Shown: piece by piece, positions 24,367-32,482 of the stretch | How positions within the stretch are numbered: the first letter of the stretch is position 1 | How the letters are laid out: the number at the start of each line of letters is the position of its first letter | Source: Acidobacteriaceae bacterium | GTDB taxonomy: Bacteria; Acidobacteriota; Terriglobia; Terriglobales; Acidobacteriaceae | DNA length: 32,482 nucleotides | Direction of reading: 5' to 3' | Assembly (NCBI GenBank): GCA_025934135.1 | Contig: JAICYR010000016.1 | Coordinates: forward strand, 1 to 32,482 | Notes under the pieces: model-generated | Seen by the model: only the letters and a program-made list of their open reading frames with translations | Databases searched by the model: none | What the model was told of the DNA's origin: nothing | Position numbers and translations under genes: made by a program

Positions 24367-25668
24367 ATGACCCTGTTCCCAGCATTCATCAAACTCGCTC
24401 GCCGTCCCTGCCTCGTCGTCGGCGCGGGCGAGGTTGCGCTACAGAAAATCTCTTCCTTGCTCGCCGCTGAAGCCCACGTGCGCGTCATCGCTCCGCGCAT
24501 CCATCCTGAAGTCGCCGTTCTCGCCGCTGCCGGGACGATCTCACTCGAACGGCGCGCCTTTTCTGCCACAGATCTCGACCGCACCTTCCTCGTCATCGCC
24601 GCAACCGACGACCCAGCCATAAACGCCGCCGTCTACGATGCCGCAGTCGAGCGCAACATCCTCTGCAATTCCGTCGACGACCCTCCCCACTGTGACTTCT
24701 ATTTTGGCTCCGTTGTCTCGCGCGGCGACCTCCAGATCGCAATCTCCACGGCGGGCGGAAGCCCGGCTCTCGCACAGCGCCTCCGCAAAGAAATCGACGC
24801 GCAGTTGCCCGAAGACCTCGGCCCATGGCTGGCCGAAACCGGACGCCTCCGCCGCGAGGTCCTCGCCCGCGTCGAACCCGGCGAAGACCTCCGCCTGCTG
24901 CTGCATCGCCTCGCCGAGCGCGAGGTTTGCGGATCAGCCGCCTGCCAAGCCCGTGCCATCGCATTCGGCGGAGCTGAACCCGGCCGCGTCTATCTGGTCG
25001 GAGCAGGCCCCGGTGATCCCGACCTGCTCACCGCGCGAGCCTCCCGCCTGCTTGCCACGGCAGACGTTGTCCTGAACGACGATCTGGTCCCGGAAAAGAT
25101 TCTGGCCCTCGCCTACCCCGATGCTCTGGCCCAAAACGTCGGCAAGCGCTGCGGCAAAAAGAAAATCACCCAGGCGGAAATCAACGCGCTCATGATCGAA
25201 CACGCTCGCGCGGGCCGCTCCGTCGTGCGCCTCAAGAGCGGCGACCCGCTGGTCTTTGGCCGCGCCGCCGAGGAAATCGACGCCCTCCGCGAAGCCGGAG
25301 TGGCCTTTGAAGTCGTCCCCGGAATCACCGCCGCCTTCGCCGCCGCCGCGGCCTTGGGACTTTCCCTCACCGACCGCCGCGCCGCCTCCAGCGTGCATTT
25401 TTCCAGCGGACATCACGCCACCGGCGGCCCTCCGGCCATTCCCGAGCCTACCCGCGTCGTCTATATGCCGGGGCGCAACCTCGGCGCGCTCGCATCAGAA
25501 TGGCGCGCTCAGGGCCTTCCCTCCGACCTGCCCTGCGCCGCAATCTCGCGCGCCGCCCAGCACGATCAGCGCATTATCAAAACCACCCTCGATCAACTCC
25601 ATCAAATTGAGCCCGGCCCTTCGCCTGTGCTGGTGCTTGCCGGCTGGGTGCTCAAAAACCACTTCTAG
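24367..25668 (+). CDS. cysG: Siroheme synthase (dehydrogenase/ferrochelatase plus methyltransferase)
   Basis: This multifunctional enzyme makes siroheme, the cofactor of the upstream sulfite reductase, from uroporphyrinogen III. It has 433 residues, a little shorter than E. coli CysG (457). The N-terminal half is the NAD-dependent precorrin-2 dehydrogenase/ferrochelatase (CLVVGAGEVALQK, then SVDDPPHCDFYFGSVVSRG and ISTAGGSPALAQRLR). The C-terminal half is the SAM-dependent uroporphyrinogen III methyltransferase, starting VYLVGAGPGDPDLLT near residue 208, with LKSGDPLVFGR and VVPGITAAFAAAA. All three activities appear intact. It lies 105 bases after sulfite reductase, presumably in the same transcript and under the same leader control. 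Confidence 0.93.
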   Translation: MTLFPAFIKLARRPCLVVGAGEVALQKISSLLAAEAHVRVIAPRIHPEVAVLAAAGTISLERRAFSATDLDRTFLVIAATDDPAINAAVYDAAVERNILCNSVDDPPHCDFYFGSVVSRGDLQIAISTAGGSPALAQRLRKEIDAQLPEDLGPWLAETGRLRREVLARVEPGEDLRLLLHRLAEREVCGSAACQARAIAFGGAEPGRVYLVGAGPGDPDLLTARASRLLATADVVLNDDLVPEKILALAYPDALAQNVGKRCGKKKITQAEINALMIEHARAGRSVVRLKSGDPLVFGRAAEEIDALREAGVAFEVVPGITAAFAAAAALGLSLTDRRAASSVHFSSGHHATGGPPAIPEPTRVVYMPGRNLGALASEWRAQGLPSDLPCAAISRAAQHDQRIIKTTLDQLHQIEPGPSPVLVLAGWVLKNHF

Positions 25669-25701
25669 CCCCTGCCATTTACACTGTCCATACCCCTTGC
25701 A

Positions 25702-26589
25702 ATGCGGAAATGGCTGGAGTATGCGATAGTCCGCGCGCTGGTCGCGCTGCTCGGAAGTATGCCGCGCTCTGTGGCTCGCGGCTTGGGAGCAGGCGTCGGC
25801 GCGGCGGCCTATCTGTCGCTGCGTCGGCTGCACAATGTCGGTCTCCGGAACCTCGAACTCGCCTTTCCAGAAAAATCCGCCGCCGACCGCGAACGCATTC
25901 TCCGCCGCCTCTACCGCAATCTCGGCTGGCTACTTGCCGAGTTCTGCCAGATGCCGCGCTACACCCGCGAAAGCACTCAACGCTTCCTCCGCTACGAAGG
26001 ACTGGAGAATTTCCTCGCGGCACAGGCGCGCGGCAAGGGGGTGCTCATCGTCACCGGGCACCTCGGCGCATGGGAGCTTTCCAGCTACTACCACTCGCTC
26101 ATGGGCCATCCCATGAGCATCGTCATCCGCCGCCTCGACAACGAGCGCGTCGACCGTCTCGTGAATTCCATTCGCTGCCTGCACGGCAACCGCATCCTCC
26201 ACAAGAATGACTTTGCACGCGGGCTGCTCGCTGCCATGCGTCATGGCGAAAGTGTCGGCATCCTCATGGACACCAACATGACTCCGCCACAGGGTGTTTT
26301 TGTGCCCTACTTTGGACGGCAAGCCTACACTGCTTCCGGCCTCGCGCGCGTGGCCCTCAAGACAGGCGCTGCCGTGCTACCCGGCTTCATGCTCTGGGAG
26401 GAGACGGAGCGAAAATACGTTCTGCGCTTCGGCGAAGAAATTCCTCTCGTCGCGACCGGCGACGACGAAGCGGACGCCCTCGCCAACACGGCCCGGTTTA
26501 CCGCGGTCATTGAAGACTGGGTGCGGCGGTATCCTGAGCAGTGGCTGTGGGTGCATCGCAGGTGGAAAACCCGACCCGAAGGCGAATAG
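25702..26589 (+). CDS. LpxL/HtrB-family lipid A or phospholipid acyltransferase
   Basis: This 295-residue inner-membrane-associated acyltransferase adds a secondary acyl chain to lipid A precursors or related lipids. An N-terminal hydrophobic segment (VRALVALLGSM and following) anchors it. The catalytic H-x4-E/D motif is H120 to E125 in TGHLGAWE. MDTNMTPPQGVFVPYFG and the terminal PEQWLWVHRRWKTRP are family hallmarks. It starts 33 bases after cysG and lies nine bases before lpxD, suggesting a lipid A pair. The acyl donor and exact acceptor (LpxL or LpxM type) cannot be told apart here. Confidence 0.88.
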   Translation: MRKWLEYAIVRALVALLGSMPRSVARGLGAGVGAAAYLSLRRLHNVGLRNLELAFPEKSAADRERILRRLYRNLGWLLAEFCQMPRYTRESTQRFLRYEGLENFLAAQARGKGVLIVTGHLGAWELSSYYHSLMGHPMSIVIRRLDNERVDRLVNSIRCLHGNRILHKNDFARGLLAAMRHGESVGILMDTNMTPPQGVFVPYFGRQAYTASGLARVALKTGAAVLPGFMLWEETERKYVLRFGEEIPLVATGDDEADALANTARFTAVIEDWVRRYPEQWLWVHRRWKTRPEGE

Positions 26590-26598
26590 GAGTTTTGC

Positions 26599-27660
26599 GT
26601 GCGACTTGTCCAGTTAGCTGAATTGCTCAAAGCCGAACTTCACGGCGACCCGGAGCTTGACATCACCGGAGTCGCCTCAATCAAAACCGCGCGCTCCTCC
26701 GACCTGGTCTTCGCCGAGGACGCTGCTGTGCTGCGCGACGCGCTGTCCTCCCCCGCCGGAGCAATCATCGTCTCCTCCAAGATCAACGCCTCTGCCGGAG
26801 ATACCGGCAAAGCCGTTCTCGTCGCCGTGAATCCCAAGCTGGCCTTCGCCCGTGCGGCAAAGCTGCTTCGCTCTACTGAAGTCGAAGCCGGAATTCACCC
26901 CACCGCGCAGATCGCCCCCGATGTCGTTCGCGGACGGCACATCGCAGTTGCCGCCTACGCGGTCATCGAGGCGGGCGCACACATCGGAGACGAATCCACC
27001 ATCGGATCTGGCGCGGTCATCGGACACGGAGTCAAGCTGGGCCGTGCGTGCCGAATCTATCCCCGCGTCGTCATCTATCCGGGCACTGAACTGGGCGACC
27101 GAGTCGTCGTCCATGCGGGCGCGGTTCTCGGCTCAGACGGCTTTGGATACGTGCGCGACAACGAATCAGGCGAGTACACTCAGTTCCCGCAGCAGGGCCG
27201 CCTCATCATTGAAGACGACGTCGAGATCGGCGCCAACACCACCATCGACCGCGGCGCGCTCGAAGAAACCCGCATCGCGCGCGGCGTCAAAATCGACAAC
27301 CTCGTCCACGTCGGCCACAACGTGCGCGTCGAGCGCAACGTGGTCATCGCGGCCCAAACCGGCATTTCAGGCTCCTGCGTCATCGGCGCGGGGGCGGTCG
27401 TCGGCGGCCAGGTGGGCATCGGCGACCATGCCGAAATTGGCGAAGGCGTTATCCTCGGCTCCGGCTCCGGCGTGCTCACGCACAAGAAGCTGAAGGGCGC
27501 GGGCATCGTCCACTGGGGACGCCCCGCCCGCCCGCTGCACCAATACCTGAAGGAACTTGCTGCCTTGGCGCGGCTCGGCGAAGTAAAGCAAGACCGCCCG
27601 CGCAAAGACCCCCCCAAAAAAGCAGAAATGAAACCGCGGCATTTGTCCACAAGCAAATGA
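26599..27660 (+). CDS. lpxD: UDP-3-O-acylglucosamine N-acyltransferase
   Basis: LpxD transfers a hydroxyacyl chain from ACP to the 2-amino group of UDP-3-O-acylglucosamine, the third step of lipid A synthesis. It has 353 residues. The N-terminal uridine-binding domain is followed by a left-handed beta helix of hexapeptide repeats from about residue 100 to 310, and a C-terminal helix. The catalytic His is H240 in [10 protein letters not shown], matching H239 of E. coli, and GSDGFGY is conserved. The start is GTG with a strong TAGGAG six to seven bases upstream, overlapping the upstream stop. The last ~25 residues are Lys/Pro-rich and look like a tail. It shows that the organism has an LPS-bearing outer membrane. 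Confidence 0.95.
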   Translation: MRLVQLAELLKAELHGDPELDITGVASIKTARSSDLVFAEDAAVLRDALSSPAGAIIVSSKINASAGDTGKAVLVAVNPKLAFARAAKLLRSTEVEAGIHPTAQIAPDVVRGRHIAVAAYAVIEAGAHIGDESTIGSGAVIGHGVKLGRACRIYPRVVIYPGTELGDRVVVHAGAVLGSDGFGYVRDNESGEYTQFPQQGRLIIEDDVEIGANTTIDRGALEETRIARGVKIDNLVHVGHNVRVERNVVIAAQTGISGSCVIGAGAVVGGQVGIGDHAEIGEGVILGSGSGVLTHKKLKGAGIVHWGRPARPLHQYLKELAALARLGEVKQDRPRKDPPKKAEMKPRHLSTSK

Positions 27661-27758
27661 CCTTATCACGCCATCAAAATCCGACTCGATCATCCTCGCG
27701 GCCTTGTGATACAACCGTGAAGCATTCAGCTCTGCCGGGCAGATTCCGGAGAATCCCA

Positions 27759-28313
27759 ATGTTCCTGCGCCATATCCCAACCTGTATGATTCTGCTCTGC
27801 GCCTCCCTCGCGGGCGCGCAAACCGCCGCGCCCGCCGCTCCTCCGCCGGTCAGAATGGGTCTATGGGAGACTTCAACCACTACTCAAATTAGCGGACTTC
27901 AGCTTCCCCCGGACGTTGTCACAAAGTTGAAGGCCATGGGCCGAAGTGTGCCGGGAGGCACGCATACGATGGTCTCCCAGGGCTGCCTCACGCCCGAAGA
28001 GTGGCAAAAGCAGATGGCCGACATGAACAAGCCGACCGGCACCGACTGCAAGACCACCAACCGCCAGGTCACGCCGCATAGCGTTTCGTTCAATATAAGC
28101 TGCAAATCAGAAAACGGCGCGACTACCAATGGGCATTGGGAGATGCACGTAGTGGACAAGGAGCACGGCCAAGGCTCGGCCCACATGACCAGCAGCACGG
28201 CAGGCCCCAACGGCCAAAACCTGACCATGGACATGACCTTCAACTCCCATTACCTCAGCTCCAACTGCGGCGATGTAAAGCCTGGAGACGCAAAAATCAT
28301 CCACCGCAATTAG
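27759..28313 (+). CDS. Secreted DUF3617-type protein
   Basis: This 184-residue exported protein carries a signal peptide (MILLCASLAGAQ core) and the DUF3617 opening RMGLWETSTTTQISG. The mature part has four Cys (GCLTPE, TDCKTT, ISCKSE, SNCGDV), probably in two disulfides. The family is common in acidobacteria and proteobacteria and has no known function. The ATG at 27759 follows GGAG. The track's earlier start lies in the end of lpxD and adds a non-hydrophobic leader. It is followed by a convergent secreted protein gene. Confidence 0.8.
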   Translation: MFLRHIPTCMILLCASLAGAQTAAPAAPPPVRMGLWETSTTTQISGLQLPPDVVTKLKAMGRSVPGGTHTMVSQGCLTPEEWQKQMADMNKPTGTDCKTTNRQVTPHSVSFNISCKSENGATTNGHWEMHVVDKEHGQGSAHMTSSTAGPNGQNLTMDMTFNSHYLSSNCGDVKPGDAKIIHRN

Positions 28314-28331
28314 CGGAGTTGATGATCCTTC

Positions 28332-29048
28332 CTAATGCTCGATATTCGGCTTATTTGAGTAATGCTGGTACGGCTCCATAATCACTTCGTCCCGCAACTT
28401 GTCAGATGCCGCAAATGCATTTGCTTTGAAAACCCACATGCCCTTTGAGCCAAGGGAAATAATCTTGTTGGCGATCTGTTCCGTGGTTTCGCCCGAACAG
28501 TCTCCTAAGGTAAATCGCTCATCATTGGTTGAATACATGATACTTCCGCCGAAGCCAAAGCCACGGTCCAAAGAAGCTTCCATCCACATGGACAGATCCG
28601 CTCCCAATTCGACCATCGTACCGCCTGGCTCACCTTTGAAATCAGAATAAGAACGAGTCAGCAGGTCCATCTGACGATCCGTGAGGTCGCCGGCAATCAG
28701 CACAAGTACGGGAATCTCATCTCTCAGCGCATAGCCTGTGCCTTGAATCGCCTCTTGAAGCGCGCTTCTCGCATCCATTTTTACCAAGTGATAAGAATGG
28801 ATCGGCTTTGAAAGAAGGCCAGCGTCCTCGCCTATCACAATCCCAATTGGAATTCTGGTCTGGTGTCCAACAGCACGAATGAGGTCCATCGGAGTAGCGC
28901 GATCACAGATAAAGGTGACCGTCGAATCAACGTTGCTTACCACCTTCGGCGCGAATTCAGGCTCTGTAGTACATCCTTGATGAGGTTGGGCGATCAGGGA
29001 AGTGGTGCCGCAGCAGGCCAGAATGACGAACCCAGCAAATCTCCACAT
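28332..29048 (-). CDS. Secreted protein of unknown function with an STN-like segment
   Basis: This 238-residue protein begins with a Sec signal peptide (MWRFAGFVILACCGTTSLIA). Residues ~40-110 (VTFICDRATPMDLIRAVGHQT, then LQEAIQGTGYALR) resemble the small secretin/TonB N-terminal (STN) fold, with a recurring beta-alpha-beta layout. The rest has no family that I recognise. GGAG lies about seven bases before the ATG. Its base composition looks lower in GC than its neighbours, which hints at recent acquisition or weak codon selection. It is convergent with the DUF3617 gene, 18 bases apart. Function unknown. Confidence 0.65.
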   Translation of the reverse strand: MWRFAGFVILACCGTTSLIAQPHQGCTTEPEFAPKVVSNVDSTVTFICDRATPMDLIRAVGHQTRIPIGIVIGEDAGLLSKPIHSYHLVKMDARSALQEAIQGTGYALRDEIPVLVLIAGDLTDRQMDLLTRSYSDFKGEPGGTMVELGADLSMWMEASLDRGFGFGGSIMYSTNDERFTLGDCSGETTEQIANKIISLGSKGMWVFKANAFAASDKLRDEVIMEPYQHYSNKPNIEH

Positions 29049-29083
29049 TGCGGTGCTCCATGAGAAGCTGACCCGAATCTCCC

Positions 29084-29296
29084 TTAACTAAACGGCTCGC
29101 GCTTCATCGCGCCGCTCCGCTGCTTGATCAGAATCTCCACCTTGCCCTCGGCCTCCGCAAGCTGCTGCCGACATTGCTCGGCCAGCTTCGAGCCTTCCTC
29201 GAACAGCTTCACCGATTCCTCCAGCGACACGTCTCCGCGTTCCATCTGCGCCACAATCCCCTCGAGCTGCTTCAGCGACTGCTCAAAGTTTTGCAA
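29084..29296 (-). CDS. xseB: Exodeoxyribonuclease VII small subunit
   Basis: XseB joins XseA in exonuclease VII, which degrades single-stranded DNA to oligonucleotides. At 70 residues it has the usual length and signature: FEQSLKQLEGIVAQMERGDVSLEESVKLFEEG, then a coiled-coil helix ending AEGKVEILI. The start is TTG at 29296 with GAGGGG about seven bases upstream. It lies inside the last 14 bases of the methyltransferase gene, so translation is probably coupled. The large subunit gene xseA is not in the window. Confidence 0.92.
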   Translation of the reverse strand: MQNFEQSLKQLEGIVAQMERGDVSLEESVKLFEEGSKLAEQCRQQLAEAEGKVEILIKQRSGAMKREPFS

Positions 29297-31181
29297 CGGC
29301 GGCCCCCTCGGATTTCTCGCCCTTCGGTTCCAGCACTCCCGCGATCACATCGGCTGCCAGCGCATACCGGCTCAGCGGAGCGCTCACCTGCACGCCCTGA
29401 ACCATGCCGCGCGCGGCTGCAAGCATCTCCTGCGCAATTCGCACCCCTTCGGCCCGCGCCAGATCCGGCGTCGAAGCCTGCTGCATCCGCAACAAAATGC
29501 TGTCCGGCACCGACACCCGCAGATCATTCTTCATGAACTCCGCGTTCCGCAGGCTCGTCAGCGGCCAGATTCCCGCGATAATCGGAATCCGGAACCCCTC
29601 AATGCGTTTCAGGAAAGCTTCCAGCAGCCGCAAATCAAACACTGGCTGCGTAATCGCATACTCCGCGCCCGCCTCAACTTTATAGGCGAACCGCCGAACC
29701 TCATTATCAATGTCCGGAACACCCGGGTTCGCCGCCGCCGCAATCGTAAATCCCGTCGATGCTCCAATCGGATTCCCGCCAATATCCAGCCCATGATTCA
29801 GCCGCCGCACGATGTTCACCAGCCCGATCGCATCCACGTCGAACACCGCCGTCGCGTCGGGATAATTTCCCAGCTTCGGCGGGTCTCCCGTAAGGCACAA
29901 AATATTCTTCAGCCCGATGGACGACGCCCCCAGTAGATCGCTCTGGATGCTCAACACATTGCGGTCACGGCATGTGTAGTGCAGCACTGTCTCAATACCC
30001 GTCTTCTGCTGAATCTGAATGCACAGGCTCTGCGCGCTCATCCGTGCCGAAGCGCGCGGCGAGTCCGGCACATTAATCCCATGAATGCCACGCCCGGCCA
30101 GCAGCGCCGCGCCTTCCAGTTCCTTGGCGCAGTCAATGCCTTTCGGCGGAACGATCTCTACCAGCGTCACGAATGTCCCATCGTGGATCAGCCGCCCAAT
30201 CTTTGACCGCTGCTCCAGCGGCGCCGGAGGCGTCTCCGTCACAATCGCTTCGCTCGCGGCGACAGGCTTCGCCGTTTTTTGCGCTTCAACCGCGCGAATA
30301 GCTGACTTGATCGCCCGAATATGGTTCGGAGTCGTCCCGCAGCAACCACCCACAAACTGCGCGCCCGCTTTCAGAAACTTCCGCGCAAAGCTCGCCATGT
30401 ATTCCGGCGAGCATAGATAAATGTTGCGCCCATCCACCGCTCGCGGAGTTCCCGCATTCGGCATCGCCGCCAGTGGCAAGCTGCTCACCGCGCTCATGCG
30501 CTCAATCGCCGTCAGCACCGTTGCCGGACCCGCGCTACAGTTACATCCAATCGCGTCCGCTCCGGCAGCTTCCAGCCGCGCGGCGGCGGCTTCTGGACTC
30601 GCTCCGTCCAGGCAGTTCGCGTCCTCATCCACCGTAATCATGGTCAGTACCGGCAGATCGGGAGCAACCTCCCGCGCCGCCAGAATCGCCTGCTCGGCTT
30701 CATTCAGCGCCACAATTGTCTCGATCACCAACAGATCCACTCCGCCCGCCACCAGCCCTCGAATCTGCTCCGAAAACGCGGCCCGCGCCTCGTCCAGTCC
30801 GGTCTTCCCCAGCGGCTCCAGATGCACACCCAGAGGCCCCACTGCGCCCGCCACCCAGGCCTTTCCAGCCTGCTTGTCCTCGATCTGGTGGACAGCTTGC
30901 CGCGCAATCTCCGCTCCGGCCTTGTTGATGGCGAACACCTGGTCCTGGCATCCGTAACGCAGCAGCCGGAAGGCATTCGCCCCAAAAGTGTTGGTCTCTA
31001 TCAGCTCGGCCCCGGCCTGCAGGTAGTCGTCATGCACCGAGCGAACCAGGTCCGGCTGCGACAAATTCAGCTCGTCATAGCAGCGGTTAATAAAGACACC
31101 CTTCGCATACAGCGTGGTGCCCATGGCCCCATCGCACAGGATGGTGCGGCCACCAAACATTTCCTGAATACGGTCCGTCAT
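29283..31181 (-). CDS. Bifunctional homocysteine S-methyltransferase/methylene-THF reductase
   Basis: The N-terminal half (~1-300) is a zinc-dependent homocysteine S-methyltransferase, with likely zinc ligands C215 (GCNCSAGP), C280 and C281 (GGCCGTTPNH). After an Ala/Pro linker (~300-330) the C-terminal half is an FAD-dependent 5,10-methylene-THF reductase (VEIVPPKG, CRDRN, LCLTGDPP, YAITQPVFD). Together they would make methyl-THF and pass the methyl to homocysteine. The layout matches B. subtilis YitJ and lacks MetH's B12 domain. At 632 residues it is complete. The track's TTG at 31184 is replaced here by the ATG at 31181 with GGAAGG upstream. That site is caught in a hairpin. xseB overlaps its end. 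Confidence 0.92.
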   Translation of the reverse strand: MTDRIQEMFGGRTILCDGAMGTTLYAKGVFINRCYDELNLSQPDLVRSVHDDYLQAGAELIETNTFGANAFRLLRYGCQDQVFAINKAGAEIARQAVHQIEDKQAGKAWVAGAVGPLGVHLEPLGKTGLDEARAAFSEQIRGLVAGGVDLLVIETIVALNEAEQAILAAREVAPDLPVLTMITVDEDANCLDGASPEAAAARLEAAGADAIGCNCSAGPATVLTAIERMSAVSSLPLAAMPNAGTPRAVDGRNIYLCSPEYMASFARKFLKAGAQFVGGCCGTTPNHIRAIKSAIRAVEAQKTAKPVAASEAIVTETPPAPLEQRSKIGRLIHDGTFVTLVEIVPPKGIDCAKELEGAALLAGRGIHGINVPDSPRASARMSAQSLCIQIQQKTGIETVLHYTCRDRNVLSIQSDLLGASSIGLKNILCLTGDPPKLGNYPDATAVFDVDAIGLVNIVRRLNHGLDIGGNPIGASTGFTIAAAANPGVPDIDNEVRRFAYKVEAGAEYAITQPVFDLRLLEAFLKRIEGFRIPIIAGIWPLTSLRNAEFMKNDLRVSVPDSILLRMQQASTPDLARAEGVRIAQEMLAAARGMVQGVQVSAPLSRYALAADVIAGVLEPKGEKSEGAAVAKL

Positions 31182-31184
31182 CAA

Positions 31185-31206
31185 AATACCTTCCCGTCAT
31201 GGTATT
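31185..31206 (-). promoter_or_regulatory. Hairpin covering the ribosome binding site of the methyltransferase gene
   Basis: On the minus strand AATACC pairs with GGTATT around a ten-base loop. The GG of the ribosome binding site (GGAAGG) is in the 3' arm and the rest is in the loop. The stem ends three bases before the ATG, so its opening could control initiation. Confidence 0.45.
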
Positions 31207-31209
31207 CCA

Positions 31210-31248
31210 GCGCAGGCTGCATTTCCAGCAATCGGCAGCCAACTGCGC
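31210..31248 (-). promoter_or_regulatory. Second leader hairpin upstream of the methyltransferase gene
   Basis: GCGCAG and CTGCGC form the outer stem, and GCTGC with GCAGC the inner stem after a three-base bulge, giving 11 paired positions around a 15-base loop (plus-strand text). It lies four bases beyond the hairpin at 31185-31206 and would be in the methyltransferase leader RNA. It could instead be a DNA operator between the divergent genes. Confidence 0.4.
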
Positions 31249-31279
31249 CTGCGGCGGGCCGAGTGGGCTCTCCACACTG

Positions 31280-31285
31280 TATACT
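31280..31285 (+). promoter_or_regulatory. -10 box for the lipoprotein gene
   Basis: TATACT is preceded by TG and lies 32 bases before the TTG start. A -35 box is not evident. Confidence 0.35.
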
Positions 31286-31317
31286 TAGCTTTCCCACGCT
31301 TTGTGAGGTTTTCAGGT

Positions 31318-32482
31318 TTGAAGAAAAGAAGTTTCACGGCTTTCGGCGTCAGTACGCTCCTTCTGCTGGCGTCTGCGACTTTGCTCACCTCCTGCGGCAA
31401 GAATTTCTATTTCGCGGGCCGAAACCTTCCTCCGAGCAAAGTGCTCAATCGCGTCCTCATCGCGGAGCAGAACCCCAGCGGATTCTCCAAGGGCGCCCTT
31501 CCCTTCGTCGATGCCTATTACGACATCCGCCACGCCTATAACACCAATCTTGGCGCGTTCTCCATTGCCGGCTACGCGGGATCCCTGCCGCTCACCATCC
31601 AGAACATGCCCGAAGAGCAGGTGGGTGGAATCGCCAGCGCCGACGGTCAGTTCGTTTTAGTTAGCTACTCGCAGGAGAAGACCGGCGCTGGAATCAAACT
31701 GCCCCCGGGGACCGCATCCAGCATCTTCATCGACCGCTCCCGTCAGTACGTCTACGCGGCCAATAGCGACCTGCACGTGCTGGTAGTGTCGGACCTCGCA
31801 AAGAATACGTCCTACGTTCTCAACTTGCCCAACGTCTACAAGGTATCCATCAATCCTGGCGGGACCATCGCATTGGCCTTCGTCCGCAACTCCACCCAGG
31901 GCCCAAATGCCCAGATCGGCACGACACCCAGCGACTCCTTCAGCGTCTACAGCGTCGTCGGCTTGACCCTCGACCAGCAGCAGGCCGCCGCCCGCTCCGT
32001 GGACCCGCAGCATTATCTCAACGCCCAGGACTGCGAGCCTCAGAACCTGCCCGCCTTCTGCATCTTTCCCGTCAGCACCGGCGCGGGCACTGGTGCTGCG
32101 ACCGATCCCCGCTTCGATAACCCCGTCAAGGCCGTCTTCTCGCCCGACGGATCAGCCGCCTATGTCCTTGACTGCGGTCAGGAGTGCGGTGGAGCATCGG
32201 CCGCGAATGGCGGATTCACCGGCATCACCGTCATCCCCATCACTCAGTCTTCGCTCAACGGCAATACCTCCGGAGCCAAGGGCATCGCGCTCGTCGCCGA
32301 TCACAACATTCCCATCCCGGGCGGAGCCACCAACGCCATCTTCAACGGAAACACCCTCTATGTCGCCGGGCAGCAGAAGCAGCAGGACGGCCTTTTCCAG
32401 GGCTTCCTCTCGGTTCTCGATGCCCGCGGCGGCCAGATCAGCGCCACCTATCCCATCAGCGACGGCACCCACAACAAAATGG
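31318..32482 (+). CDS. Lipoprotein with beta-propeller-like repeats, cut by the right edge
   Basis: An open frame runs from a TTG at 31318 to the window end (388 codons). It is missing from the ORF track, which lists only minus-strand shadows here. GAGG lies nine bases upstream. The protein begins with Lys-rich MKKRS, a hydrophobic core and the lipobox LTSC at Cys26, so it is a lipid-anchored envelope protein. The mature part has repeated beta-strand units with Asp/Gly turns (VGGIASADGQFVLVSY, IFIDRSRQYVYAANSD, VKAVFSPDGSAAYVLDC), resembling YVTN/lactonase-type propellers. A Cys pair, DCGQEC, is within a loop. The partner or substrate is unknown. Confidence 0.78.
   Translation, partial: MKKRSFTAFGVSTLLLLASATLLTSCGKNFYFAGRNLPPSKVLNRVLIAEQNPSGFSKGALPFVDAYYDIRHAYNTNLGAFSIAGYAGSLPLTIQNMPEEQVGGIASADGQFVLVSYSQEKTGAGIKLPPGTASSIFIDRSRQYVYAANSDLHVLVVSDLAKNTSYVLNLPNVYKVSINPGGTIALAFVRNSTQGPNAQIGTTPSDSFSVYSVVGLTLDQQQAAARSVDPQHYLNAQDCEPQNLPAFCIFPVSTGAGTGAATDPRFDNPVKAVFSPDGSAAYVLDCGQECGGASAANGGFTGITVIPITQSSLNGNTSGAKGIALVADHNIPIPGGATNAIFNGNTLYVAGQQKQQDGLFQGFLSVLDARGGQISATYPISDGTHNKM

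Noticed and set aside
31087-31275. A 62-residue minus-strand ORF overlapping the methyltransferase start
   Set aside because: It is a frame shadow of the methyltransferase gene. Its internal ATG within the hairpin loop could start a short leader, but nothing supports this.

Overview
The window reads as a high-GC, diderm bacterial chromosome, most likely an acidobacterium of the Terriglobia/Acidobacteriaceae type. This is inferred from several traits together: a DUF3617-type secreted protein, lipid A genes (lpxD and an lpxL/htrB-like acyltransferase), a secreted CocE hydrolase, a two-domain homocysteine methyltransferase/methylene-THF reductase, and genes that often start right after a -10-like box with no ribosome binding site. 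The phylum is not proven from sequence alone. Most of the window is densely packed housekeeping DNA. There is no CRISPR array, rRNA, convincing tRNA or complete mobile element.

Layout. 1-253 is a junction: the plus strand carries a fragment of a RepA-like AAA ATPase, and the minus strand starts a secreted protein running into it. 504-3556 (minus) is an M24 peptidase-accB-accC operon. 3602-4923 holds a WcaF-like acetyltransferase and, divergently, a PgsA-like CDP-alcohol phosphatidyltransferase. 4961-7027 holds a 53-aa zinc-ribbon gene missing from the ORF track, divergent from an Rrf2 regulator plus cysteine desulfurase pair. 7029-12414 holds a secreted CocE/NonD hydrolase, tgt and a triple-PAS histidine kinase. 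12561-18735 (plus) holds mutY, a small secreted protein, a YihY-type membrane protein, pyruvate kinase and mutL. 18864-22282 (minus) holds a GAF-GGDEF diguanylate cyclase, a GntP-family permease and a Tat-exported TIM-barrel protein. 22385-25668 (plus) is a siroheme-dependent sulfite reductase and siroheme synthase unit behind a polycysteine leader peptide and an intrinsic terminator. 25702-27660 is lipid A synthesis. 27759-29048 holds two secreted proteins of unknown role. 29084-31181 (minus) is the methionine/folate enzyme with xseB. 31318 to the right edge is a lipoprotein that starts with TTG and is also missing from the ORF track.

How the genes work together. Sulfur is the main theme. 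The cysteine desulfurase takes sulfur from cysteine under a likely Fe-S-sensing Rrf2 regulator. Sulfite reductase makes sulfide with the siroheme that CysG supplies. The bifunctional methyltransferase/MTHFR makes methionine. Two of these units carry apparent RNA-level control in their leaders.

The most exciting element is 22385-22587. A promoter is followed almost at once by a 19-residue ORF (MFMFLNAMCCCSAPGRTCR) with three consecutive Cys codons and a fourth further on. A GC hairpin with a T-run follows, and then the sulfite reductase start. This is the architecture expected of a cysteine-sensing transcription attenuator. Other unusual signals are a hairpin over the ribosome binding site of the methionine gene, three dispersed arrays of a CTRRTCC-like heptamer, and a recurring leaderless start signature.
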